DNA of 64,000 nt, taken from the NCBI GenBank assembly GCA_013398295.1, contig VZSF01011317.1, positions 36,973 to 100,972 on the forward strand. Direction: 5' to 3'. This DNA comes from Chionis minor (Eukaryota > Chordata > Aves > Charadriiformes > Chionididae). Under the pieces are notes generated by a model. It searched no databases, was not told the origin of the DNA, and worked only from the letters and a program-made list of their open reading frames with translations. Positions 47,601 through 59,014 of this stretch are shown piece by piece (within the stretch, counting starts at the first letter, position 1; the number at the start of each line of letters is the position of its first letter). The position numbers were made by a program, and so were the translations under genes.

Positions 47601-50027
47601 TTGTTTCCAAAAATTTGTGCAAGCTTTGATTTGTGGTTCCCCCAAGTTAGTACATTGGCATTTGCTGCATTTCATCTTTAGGAAATTTTATAATTTTGAA
47701 TACTTTAAGAAGCCAGGCACACTTCTTCATTGCTAACAGAATGAGTATAAATATAGGTGAGTATATTTGGCCTACAGAAACTGTTTAGTAAGTTCAGTAA
47801 ACGTGAAAGTGTGTGAAGCCTTTCGCTTTCTTCACCTTCATGTTGGCAACAGGAAAAAAAAATCTGGAAGGTTTTTGTAAGCAGACAATACTTTGAACAT
47901 TCTCACAGGGACAGTGACAGATTGTTTCAGTATTTACTAGCAGTATTACAAGAACCAATTAAAACATTACTTCAAGGTTTTTTTGCTGTTTTTTTTTTAA
48001 AAAAACAAACCCAAACAAGCAACAAAACAAACAAAAACCCCAACCCAGACAGCCCAGCAGAACCCCCAAAAATTCCACTCCAAAGACCCCCAGACAAATG
48101 AGTAGGATCGATGAAGAGTCCTTCTGCTAGTGTTTTTACCAAGAAATGTGTAAGATGCAATGTACAGTTGAACTTAATTCACAGCAAATTGCTGTAGAAT
48201 AAAATGATTTAATCAGAAGTAGAAGTTATTACAATCTTTCTGTACTAGGGTGCTTGACAAGTGTAACGTTGACAGCCCAACAGTGCTTGTACAGGCAACA
48301 TTGGGCAAAGTGCTTTCTTACAGTTTTGTCTAGAATAAAGAAAATAAGGGAAGATGGTGGAAAGTTGACCTCTGGAATAGAGGTGCTGAAGCTACTGGGA
48401 ACCCAAATTACAGTAACTGGGAAGAGTTGATGGATACTGGGTTTGGGTAGAGGAGAAGTCCCATGAAAAAATGCTAGAGTTCTTACCCTTTTGTTTTTCC
48501 AAGAATGTAAGAGTTGCTGTGCTGAGAGTCCTGTCTGTGGGGCAGGCAGGGAGGAAAAGGATATGGAGAGCAGGTGTTGTTATGGAAAGTTCTTTTTCTT
48601 TTTTATAAAAACCCATGGTCTGCTAATAGTAATTTATAGACTTACTCAAAGGTGGTTGCAGTTTCACCAGGCCTTTTTTATGGATAGTGATGGACCATCA
48701 GGGACTTGCAGAAAGTGGGTCAGAGGAGTGTGGTTCTTGCCCTCCATGCTTACTTGTGGCAGTGCGAGTCCCTGTTTAGCCCCAATGGGGGTGTGAGGGG
48801 GAAAGATGTCCTTTCAGTGTCAGTTTTTCTGCCCTAAAGCTGCTGTTTGCTCTGCCTGACTTCTTTGTATTTTTGAGAAATGGTGGATGAGTGTTTGGGG
48901 GGCCTCAGCCTGGGAAGTCTCTGTACATCTACTTTCCTTGTGTGCCAGCCATTGCAGGCACTGGCCATCTTTACTGGCTGGTCACTTTAATTTTGATACC
49001 ACTTTCATCTTGTGGAGAGTTGTTCAGGACTGCGTGTGTGTTATTCGAGACTTAACTCCACACAGGGGTGTAACTATATTTACTGTCCTGGTTTCTTTTG
49101 TTTTCCTAACAGTTCTTGGAGCTTTTCTTTCAGCTAGGTGGGATCTTCCCTTTGAAATCTCTCACCTTCACTGGCCTTCACTCTCTTGTCTGCCTGTGTT
49201 AGGTTTTTTTGTCCCTTAGTAGGTTTTTGTTGCATAAACACAGGAAATGTGTGGTTGGGCACATTGTACTCTCTGGGGCTGAGGTGGCTGCCTGGTCTGT
49301 CCCACTCTGGCTGTCATTGCTCTGCTCTTCCCATTCGTTTTGCTTCCTTGGAGATGCTGTCACGTATGACTGCTGGCATGGTATTTCCCCAACCTGGTTT
49401 CATAAAAATTATTTGGTAGAAATGGGCAGCAATGAAAGTGCTTGAAGTGACTTAGGTCATCTTGACAGAAGTGGGTAAGTTGATCAGGTGAAATTTGTTG
49501 CTGGTGGGTCTGGGGTATAGTGATTTCTAGCAGCTAGATCAACCTGCCATTACAACCTTGGCACTTACAACGTGTCTGTGGTCCACTACAGGGGTTTAGC
49601 CCTTTTCTTCTATCCCTTTTAAAGTGTGGTGATGTGTTTGGTTTTGTTTTTTTGGTTTTTTTTGAACTGTCTTCCTATATTTTGTAAGGTAGTTATGTTT
49701 AATTTTCTCTTCCCTGACGCTCTTCCTTTCCATTGATTTTTCTCTTCTACTCCGGGTTGTGAATGTGCTAACGGTCTCAAACGTGCCTTGCTCCCTGCAG
49801 AGGTGACAGTGGTGCATCTGCTGTCCCTTATCTTCTTGGTTGTGCCATGATGAGCAATAGTTTTGCGTAACTTTGTCACTGTGATGGTGTGAGCGTAACC
49901 CTGCTCGCGCGTTGCCCTTGGCTGCCCTGTCACACTGGTTGTTCGCGGGGCTGAAGTACTAAACATGCCCTTTCAGTTGCCTCTTTTTCTTGCTATGTTA
50001 AATAAAAGCATATCAAAAATCTAATTT

Positions 50028-50103
50028 TGATGCTAGCCCTGCTTTGAGCAGGGTGTTCACCTAGATGGCCTCTGTAGGTTCCTCTCACCCTAAATTTTTC
50101 TGT
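50028..50103 (+). mobile_element. Old CR1 3' tail fragment
   Basis: The text GCTTTGAGCAGGGTGTTCACCTAGATGGCCTCTGTAGGTTCCTCTCACCC matches, with many changes, the end of the CR1 3' UTR (GGAGCAGGGGGTTGGACTAGATGACC-like). The terminal units are almost lost (TTTTTCTG). It is in the presumed sense orientation. Confidence 0.65.
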
Positions 50104-50496
50104 TTTTCTTGGTGTAAACTTAAGTCACTTGAATAACGTCATGGTGCCAGCACAGGTATTTACTTTCTCTGACTAATGCCAACAAGTATATTTGGGTGGG
50201 ATTATGTTATATTGCTCTAGCCAGATGCAGAATTGACTGTCTCTGTATAAAATCAATATGAAATGTCACTTTTTCAGAGGTCTTGAATGAAGAAAATAAA
50301 GCATTGTAGATATTTTTGAACAGTATATCTGTATTTCCTGAAAGATTTAAGATCTGCCACTGCTAGAGTCCTAAATCAGACTGGAGAAGTCACAGCATGT
50401 GTCTGCCAAATGAGTTAAATCTTTCCACTTTTGGAGTGGTGTACTCTGGACAGAATATAATATGAGGTAATTTAGAATATGAAGTTAACTTTTCTT

Positions 50497-50560
50497 AAAG
50501 GAGCATATATATTGCCTATAATGTGCTCAAAGGAGCATATATATTGCCTATAATGTGCTC
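50497..50560. repeat. Perfect 32-bp tandem duplication
   Basis: The unit AAAGGAGCATATATATTGCC plus 12 further bases ending GTGCTC occurs twice with no spacer and no mismatch. This suggests a recent event or an assembly artefact. Confidence 0.97.
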
Positions 50561-51029
50561 AACGTATTAGGCAAGATTGTTTTCAGTGGAATAAATTAGA
50601 ATCTGATGTTTTGAATTATTTTTAAAAAAATAAGCCATTTTCCTTTAATTTCCACAATTTAGACAGAGCTGACTTGAGATGTTACAGGAGAGGGTTACAG
50701 TTGGAGCTCTCTGCTGGACTCTGGAGAAGGAAACGGGGATCTGATCTGTCTGCTTGTGTGCCTTCCTGCCAGCGGGCTCTGTGATGGCAAACTTTGAGTT
50801 TAAATTTGACATTATTGCTTAAGAAACTCAAAATGAATTTTATCACCTCTATTGCTTCAACCAGATAAAGTGTTACTTTAAATTATTTAAATGGCTTAAG
50901 CTCATGCTGTTTTCTTAACAGGATCTAAATCGCCATGAATGTTGATGTTTTTGATAGCAGAGGAATATGTAAATGGTTTTGGAATTAAGCAGTACTAGGT
51001 AATCTCATTTTTCATTTTTTTTTTGCTTC

Positions 51030-51056
51030 CGCAGCAGCTGAGTTTCAGCTGCTGCG
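51030..51056. repeat. Perfect 12-bp inverted repeat (hairpin)
   Basis: CGCAGCAGCTGA is followed by the loop GTT and then the exact reverse complement TCAGCTGCTGCG. A polypyrimidine tract (about 51,011-51,030) leads into the left arm, so GCTTCCGCAG also looks like a splice acceptor. Each arm contains a CAGCTG E-box. Confidence 0.95.
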
Positions 51057-52764
51057 AATAGATTTTTGTAGATTGGAATTACTAATGATTTTTATTTTAG
51101 TTTTAAATTAAGAAGGCAGTTTTGCCCGAGTTCCTGGAAACTTGCCTGACTTACCATTTAAAGAAGACTCTTAAGTCATCAGTTTCTACCTCTTGGATAA
51201 AATTACTAAGTGGTCAGTCTTAGTCAAATGTTTTTGATTGTATATGTAGCTTGATCTTTTTAAGCTGGCAGTGAAATAAAGTCTTCCCCTTCACTTACCT
51301 CTGTCTAGTGAGTATTGTAATCTTCACTTGCGTGTAAAAGCTGAATCTTCCTGGATTAGCTTTTAGTCAGGCTGGCTCTCCAGAAACTGAGACTGAGCTC
51401 ATGGTTGCAAGAGGGTGAATGGAAGCAGGAGGAGGGTGAGGACGTTGCTTACAGCAGTGTCGGCTGCAGCACATTTACAGCAGTTGTCAAAGTCGTGCCT
51501 AATAGAAATTATTGTCTTCCCATTTTAGCTCCCTACTTCAATTGTGGATTTGTTGGCAGCATACCAGTTTACCTTAGTTCCGCATAGTGTTTTTTTTCCT
51601 TTTCAAGCTGCATTGTTTCTTCATATTTCAGGAAAAATACAAAAGCAGAATAATAAACAAACTTCTCCAATGGTTCAAATCGTTGCCACTCAATGCATCT
51701 TTGGGACTAAGTGGAGAAAAGTCTTCATCTTTGCTGCTTGAAGAAATGAAACTGCTAGTTTCGTGAAGTTTTCACTCTCTAATGAAGGAGAATCACATCA
51801 CTTAACTCTGATCTTCTGTCTTTAGTTATGAAAGGATTTGTTTTAAGGCTGCTTTGCATGTAATCTCTCTTGTCCTGAAGTCATCCTGTGGGTGCAGTTT
51901 CCCACTGTGCTTCAGCAGAGATAACTTTAGGCTGCTGCCAAAAAGGGCCAGCGCTTCGCAATGCCTCTTCCTGGTTCGCCATGGCTGCAGTTGTGAGTCT
52001 GTTGGGTGCACGTGTAAGCTGGCTGGTGTGGAAGAAACTCTTCTGCCAGGTTTGCCATCGTGTCAGCAACCTGACTGGCCTTAGCTAGTCACTAGCTGCT
52101 GTGCAGGAGAGTGGATGGGGCTGTATTTCAGGAGCCGGGGAAGGGAGAGTGATTCTCCTCTTCTCTTTTAGCCTGCACTTACTTTGCACTAAATCCAGGC
52201 TGAAGTTCCCGAAGTTTCTTCTGAGTGTCTATATTAACTGCTCTCCCTAAATGCTCGTGATTCAGCAAACTGATTATTTCACAGCTCTTGTTCCTGATCT
52301 TTAAAATGCTTTTTTAAACTCCTTGTCATCTTCCCTTATACATTTTAAGCCAGCCAAGTGTCCTTTTAAAACTGTGCCCATAACTTGCATTCTTTTTTTT
52401 TTTTTATTGGCTTAATAATACTTTCAAGGAGAAAATAGTTCCTAACGAGCTAGAACTTGTTATCAAGGTGGTTTTTCATATTTCTGTGGATTTTGGTTTT
52501 TATTGTCCTCAGTAATGTATATGTTTTGAGAAGCTGCTTGAGTACAGTATGTAAAAAAAAAAATACGCCTCTGTCCTTCTATATTCTGATTTTTCACAGT
52601 TGGGCTGGATTTTATTGTTCCCATCACTTAAATGCTTTTATGGAGTTTGGCTTATTTAGTTCTGTCATAAATCAAAAAAATGCAAGACACCTAGAACTGC
52701 CTGAAATATAAGGTAAACTGTACTGCTGTTTGCACTTACTTTAACATCTGAATGTTTCTATTGG

Positions 52765-52830
52765 GGAAGTTATTAACTACTAGAACAAATTGCCAAGGGA
52801 AGTGCGAGATCCATCATTTCTTGATATGGT
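52765..52830 (+). mobile_element. Very degenerate CR1 fragment
   Basis: The stretch AGAACAAATTGCCAAGGGAAGTGCGAGATCCATCATTTCTTGATATGG follows the CR1 ORF2 C-terminal text for NRLPREVV...PSLE at low identity. Only about 65 bases can be followed. Confidence 0.45.
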
Positions 52831-55299
52831 CAATCCCCTGGATGATGCCCATAGCAGTGCATTCTTTAGTCTTCCCTTTTGGCAGATTTAGTGATCATGT
52901 GTCCATGGGATGGTCTACTTCAAGACACTGGCCAGAGTTGAATCCAACTGGAAGAGAACCAGCTGCCTGATTTGGCAGCAAACTGAACCGGCACACCCTG
53001 GAGCAGCACAAGGGAAGAGGCAGCGGCATGGGAATGAGTCGGGAGAGAGCATGCAGGGTCATTCCTCATCCTCAGATTGTTAGATTAGGTGTAAGAAACT
53101 GTATTCTCTGTAAATGGTAGAATCATGTGATTCTGTGATTGTTAGATTAGGTGTAAGAAACTGTATTCTCTGTAAATGACTAAAGCAACTGAAAAGTTCC
53201 CGAAAAGTAGAGCCCATCTGTTTGGTTTCCTAAGTGGTTAAGTGAAGAATATTCTTTTCTTCAGCGTTTTTAGTACAAGACTTCACAAATGTGGCTAGAT
53301 TTGCAGGCTGCCTGGCAATGTCAGCAGTTTCAGATGGCTGGCTGAGGAGCTGGCCATGGGCTGTTTGTTTGAAACCTCAGTGTCCCAAACAACGTGTCTT
53401 TTTCTGTTCATCTGACTTAGGGCTGTTCTGAAGCCAGGTAAAATTGTTCTGAAATTGGGGCAGTGGAAGTGCTGAGGGCAGAAAGTCTTTTGCAGACGTG
53501 AGGACAAAACCGAATATGTTAATTCCATGCTATCATGGATATGGCAGGTATTTCAGAAAAGTGCAAACAGCGGAATGTAGTCCTTTTGCTAAGCATAAAC
53601 TATTATAAACTATGCTGGTTTGCTCTTGAAAATCAAATACAGTGCTTCATTTGCCTGACTCAAACTACACGTGGTACTGAAAATGCACCTTGTCCTTCAG
53701 CTCAGGGAAGGAGAGTTTGTGAAGTGGAAGACCATAGTTAAAAATGGTACATTGACACTTTCACATTACGAGAAGCCCAAGTATAACAGGATCTGCTTTT
53801 ACTGCATACCAGTATCTTTGTAAGGATGTGGCGCAGGGAAATGGGGAAATTGGAGATTCTCTCAGATGAAACCCTTTGCAGCTTGATGAGAGCTTGAAGG
53901 TATTTCTTGTAGCTGTATGTGCTGCAGAGCGGTGTGTGAATTAAGTGTAGTTTTTCTCAAGTAAAAGCACAATTCAAAGTGCATAAAATTGTTTCCTCTG
54001 ATTTTTCATGTGTTCATCGTTTTACTGGATGCTTATTTTGTGGGAAGAGGGTTTGCTCTTTCAATCTTAATGCTGCATCCTTACTGAGAAAGAATGATAA
54101 AAAAATATATATAGATTGTAGTGTAAATGGCTTCTGATGTGTAGATAGTACAAGAAAACCTGCCCTGGTAGATAACTAGCAACAGTAAACCCCTGGCCTG
54201 ATGAATAGCGGATGAAATAAAGCTGTTTATTCTACTGACAATACCTCTCATGTTTCATAAAACACAACCTGCCATCTCCCTGCAGCAAGAAGACCCTGCT
54301 GATTTCCTATCAAGACAGAGCTGCTGGATCTTGCTGTACACTCCTGTATTGTGCTTTTGCAGTTCTGGGCAGCGATTAAAGTGGAAAATCCTGACCTGTG
54401 TTTTTTAAAAAGCTCAGGTTATACAGCTGATTTTACCTTTTTTTTTTTTTTTTCCTTCTTTCGTTGTTATTGTTGTTTCTGTGTGTGTGTAATTGGGTCA
54501 CCAGGGTTGTGCCTGGTAATTGTGAAATACGTAGGGGCCGTCAAAGGATTTCCTTTGTGTTTCTGAAATCCAAACTGCTATTTCAAATGAATGTGTTGAG
54601 AACGGTGGAGGTGAAGGTTAGCTTTCTATGAACTTGTGTTTGGGTGTGCTGTCTCCTGACCGCAGTGACTGTGGTATCCCTTGCCCCAGACAGCTTTTCA
54701 TAACCTCCTGCAATGCCTTTGCTCCCTCCTCAAATTCTTCAAATACTGATCGTGCTGTGCTACTATCAATTAGCTGTGCAAGACACAGCACATGCTGTAG
54801 CTGCTTCCAAGCTGCATATTTGGTGATTAGCCAACCATCAGGTTAAAAGAGGAGTGTTGGGGCAGTGCTGAAGTCTTTTCCGCAGGGAGGAAAACTGTGG
54901 TTTGGGTGCTCCAGTGCTGACTCTGCACAAAAAAAAATTTAAAAAAAAAAAAAATAGAGCTCTTATTTTTGAGAGCTCCTCTTCCAGCATGTTTCAACCA
55001 AATGGGGTATACAGGGGAAGAATTATTGGGAGTGAAGCAGGGGGGTAGGCTGATCATGCGAGCTTGGTTTCTTCAAGTGCACAAGATTATGTTTGGGTAC
55101 CTAAAAAAAAAAATGCACAGTGAGTAAGGCGGGGGATGACTAATGTGCTGCAGTACTGGGGGAATGGGCCAGCAAGGAACCTCCTGCAGTTCCGAAAAGA
55201 CGAATGCAGAATCCGGTACCTAGGAGGGAACAACCTCGCTGTCTGCTAGGTGGCACAAGCATGATAGGAGCTAGCAGGTCATGGGGAGTGGTTGTTCCC
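52831..55299 (+). other. Intron-like DNA, nothing coding recognised
   Basis: It holds a spaced perfect 42-bp duplication (53,075-53,178), a T-run at about 54,438-54,453 and A-runs near 54,929-54,953. No exon with convincing splice sites was found. Confidence 0.45.
53075..53178. repeat. Perfect 42-bp direct repeat with 20-bp spacer
   Basis: The unit starting GATTGTTAGATTAGGTGTAA and ending CTCTGTAAATG lies at 53,075-53,116 and again at 53,137-53,178 with no mismatch. The spacer (GTAGAATCATGTGATTCTGT) resembles CR1 tail units. Confidence 0.97.
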
Positions 55300-55735
55300 C
55301 ACTGTCTGGCACTAATGGGGCTGTCTTTAAAATACTGTGTCCAGTTTTGCTTCTCTTTCCCCTCAAATGCAAGGGGGATGCCAGCAAACTGGAGAGTCAG
55401 TTGTGGTTAGGAGGCTAGTGCATCTAGTGTGCAAGAAGTTGGTCTAGCCTGGAGGAAGAAAGCGATACTCGAAGGCACAGTGAAAAACCAAAAATCAATG
55501 GCTGCAAGTTAGGACAATGATAAACCCTATTGAATATAATGGGGAAAAATTACTATGAGAATTGATTACTGGAAAAGGTGCCAGGGTGGCTGTTTTTTCT
55601 CTATCCTTTGAAGACTTTCAAAACTTAGCTGGACAATGCCTTGATGACCTGATTTGACTTCGAGGTTAGCCTTGCTTTGACCAATTCAGAGTAACCCACC
55701 TCCAGAGGTCATTTCAGACCTTGTTTGGAAGTATT
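55300..55735 (+). mobile_element. Old CR1 3' portion
   Basis: CR1 landmarks appear in order at low identity: SLKYCVQF coding text at about 55,325-55,350, the GTCTAGCCTGGAGGAAGA region, AATTACTATGAGAATTGATTACTGGAAAAGGTGCC, then GACCTGATTTGACTTCGAGG and CCTCCAGAGGTCATTTCAGACC near the 3' end. No open frame remains. Confidence 0.65.
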
Positions 55736-58667
55736 GCAAGCTTTAATCATGGTCTTACTAAGATACGCTTAAATCCTTGTAAGTTACAAATGGATGTGTA
55801 AAGGACTCAGTCTCCTAGCTTTTAGAACATAATTGAGCTAATGAAGCAATTTTATCTCCTTTAAACCTATCTGAGACTGCAGGGTGCCTTTGAGCATTTG
55901 CGGTTCTGACTGGCTTTTGTAAAAATCCATTGCATAAGGATTTATCTCTGTGCTTTTCAATCAACAGTTCAGTTTTAGTATTGACTAAAATGTCCACACT
56001 AGAAAGTGAATCAACTTTATTAATGCCATAATTAGTATGGACCGTCATGACTGCATGAAGTCAGATAGGAACATTTGTCCCTGTTTTAATGCTAAGTGTA
56101 TCTTGTGGCTTTTCCAAGATCCCAATCTGGGACCATTCAGACTCTTGCATCATGCCTGTTTTTAAAGATGAAGGGAGCACTTTGTGCCTGCTCCAAATGA
56201 TGCTTTTATGTTTTCATAAATTTATTTCAAAGCCAAATTCTTGCCATGGTTGCAGAAATACTAATTGTCATTCTGAATTAGATATGTGCCAAGTTGTAGG
56301 CTATCCATCAAAGCATTTTTGCATTTTTTTAGGTCGTGAAAGGAGTTTTCTTTTGGTTTAAACCCAAAAGGCTTTCAGAGACATTCTTGTTTTTGTAACT
56401 TATGAATTCGTAACCTGGAGTTCTGTTCATGCCATCTTTTTTGGCTAGAAGAGTCCTGAAAAAATTCTGCAGGGGAAGCTGAAGCTTTTGTAGTAACGTG
56501 GGGTCCTGGTATTGAAGGAAGGAGACTTTTATAGAATTCAAATACAGGTTTTGGGGTTTTTTTTGGGGGCGGAGGGGCATGACTTTATAAAAATAATTCT
56601 AAGATAAGCAACAGAATCTTCAGCTTCAAATGTATTTTTGCAAGCTAATTATCTAGTTGAAGTTTTAAGGGAACCTTAAGACGTATAAATACTGTGTTGA
56701 CCCACTGGTGCTTTTGCTGTTTATTTGGTGCTTTGGATTTGAACGAAATCTAAATGAGGTGTGATCCTTTTGTTCTTTGGAGCTTTTTGGCATGGCCTTG
56801 TTATAGCAGCTTTTGTAATTTGGTGTTTTGCAACTCACCTTGAGTGTTTTGCCAAATAGATGTTATAAAATTAACTTAAGGGAAGGAACAGAGGAAGAGG
56901 CATAAATCTATATATGGAACAGTGTCTGAGTCATGGTTTAAGAAAATGTGGTGTGGTTTTGGTTTGGGTTTTTTTTTTTGAGTACATTACCCTGTGCCCT
57001 CCAAGATCCCTGGTCTTCTCTGCATATTAAATTAATAGCAGTTTTTCGCCTTTGCTTGTGAAAACATTTGCTACCTTTCCTGCAAGTGTCACCTCTCATT
57101 TCCAGACTGGTTTCTTGCAGTGAGCTCTGCTCAGACTGAAGGAAATAGCAAGTAGCACAAAACATCAATTTCTGCTTAATGTAATTTCCCAGGTGAAACA
57201 TTTTGACCTCTTCTGTCCTTACAAGGTAGTACCAAATACCTGTAGGTGGTAGAGATTTTACTCTAATCCTTCCTGTTTCGTGTCTTCTCTTGCTACAAAA
57301 GGAGGAGTCTGGCAATTCCCGCTCATAGAAGTGAAGGGATAAAAGCTAATCCACGGTTCTAGAGTATTAAGTTTGTGACAGAGTTCAAATAAGTATTTCT
57401 GATACTATTGGAAAAGACATGACCAGATGCTTCTTCTAGAGTCAGTTTAATGTACGTGCAGTGAGGAACGTATCCCTAAAATGCTTTTTTTGCAGCTGGC
57501 TGGTAACGATGGCTTATCATCTACAGAATACAGTTGCAGAATTATGAGGGTATGTGTGGGAATGATTTGCTTTAGGGAAGTGAAAATTGACAAACTTGTA
57601 ATTTTTAAAGTGTGTTCCGTCATACACAATGACAAGCACTAGAACGCCCTCCAGAAAATTACGGGAGCCTGCAGCAGGAAAACAAGGCATGTGTGGTTTG
57701 CATCTTTAATGTCTCAGGGCAGGCTGCTGGGCAGGATTTCTGCTATACTGCTTAATTTCCTTCACAAAGTATCTTGCTAATTGTACCGTAGCTAGCTCAA
57801 GAAACTGGTGTTTGAGATGGTTATTGTTAGAATGCAATGAGTTTATCGTTACTTGAAATAGTCTGGGATGAAAAGCGTACATTTTTTACAGTTTACAGTT
57901 GTTCATTTTTGTAATTTTCAGCCATTCTTAATGGGCTGTAAAATTAGGCGTAATCTGTCATTAAAAATGTTTGGTGAGTCACTTCTTGGAGAATGCCCCA
58001 TTGACTTGCCCAATCTTAAAATGCCAGGCGGATCCAAGGCGGCTTCCAGATGGACCAGTTTGGTGCTGACAGAACCAGGGGCCCTGGCTTTCAACTGTCA
58101 CATGGGTAGACTGCTATTTTTTTTTTTATTTTCCTTTTTTTAGAAAGCTATTGATGTAGAGGGATTGTTGCTCTAAGCAGAAAATGTTTTTGCTAGAAAG
58201 GGGTGATGCAGCATAGAGCAAGTTACAAAAGGAGTAAGAAAAAATAGTAGACACTGCAGAATGGGAAGGAAAAAAAAAAAGAAAAAAGTGAGACTTTACT
58301 CGAATCGCCTTATCACTGACTTTAGCAGCAACTGGAGCTGGCTGGGGTTTGGACTGTCTGAGAGTTCGTGACTGGAATGCGAGTGGTGTAGCAGCCGGAA
58401 GGTACTTTTGGGAGAAGTGTTCAGTGTCTGAAATTAATTTCAGTTTGGCCAACTTCTGCAGAATCACCTGTCAGCTGTGGATGTCAAACTGAAAGTGTGA
58501 GAAACTTTAATGAGGTATCTGACAGATCTTGTGGATCACAAGGAGTCTGTGAAAGTCACCGGGTGTCTCTGAAAGGGAACATGCTAAAGCCAGTTCCTGA
58601 TATGTTCTTTTATTTGTATGGTATGTCTAACACCTAGGTAAAATCTCATTAAAAGATTTTCGTGTCT
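55736..58667 (+). other. Intron-like DNA, nothing coding recognised
   Basis: There is no repeat family except short T-runs. A 91-codon plus-strand frame (57,868-58,143) ends in a T-run and has no recognisable domain. Confidence 0.45.
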
Positions 58668-59014
58668 GAATCACAGAATGGTTTGGGTTGGAAGGGACAC
58701 TTAAGGATCATCCAGTCCAATCCCCCTGCTGTGGGCAGGGACACCATCTACTAGATGAGGCTGCTCAAAGCCTTGTCCAACCTGGCCTTGAACACCTCCA
58801 GGGATGGGGCATCCTCCACTTCCTTGGGTAGCCTGTGCCAGTGTCTCACCACCTGCATCATAAAGAATTTCTTCCTTATGTCCAATCTAAATCTACCTTC
58901 TTTCGGTGTAAAACTGCTGCCTCTTGTAGTGTCACTACAGACCTTGGTAAAAAGTCTCTCTCCATCTTTCTTATAAGCTCCTTTTATATACTGAAAGGAT
59001 GCAGTAAGGTCTCC
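58668..59014 (-). mobile_element. CR1 LINE, 3' fragment, antisense
   Basis: The plus strand opens with the inverted tail GAATCACAGAATGG, then GGTTGGAAGGGACAC and CTGTGGGCAGGGACACC. On the minus strand the ORF2 C-terminus is open ([40 protein letters not shown]). It is antisense to the presumed gene direction and 5'-truncated. Confidence 0.95.

Larger units (their letters stand above)
45151..50027 (+). other. Probable first intron, proximal part
   Basis: GC content falls back to normal. On the plus strand T clearly exceeds A in the lines I sampled, as in transcribed avian introns of plus-strand genes. No CR1 is present, although the DNA left of the island is rich in them. One possible recursive splice motif lies at 46,059-46,080. 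No exon could be supported. Confidence 0.4.
50104..52764 (+). other. Intron-like DNA with small repeats
   Basis: There is no recognised exon. It contains a perfect 32-bp tandem duplication (50,497-50,560) and a perfect 12-bp hairpin (51,030-51,056), both listed separately, and A/T runs. Confidence 0.45.
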
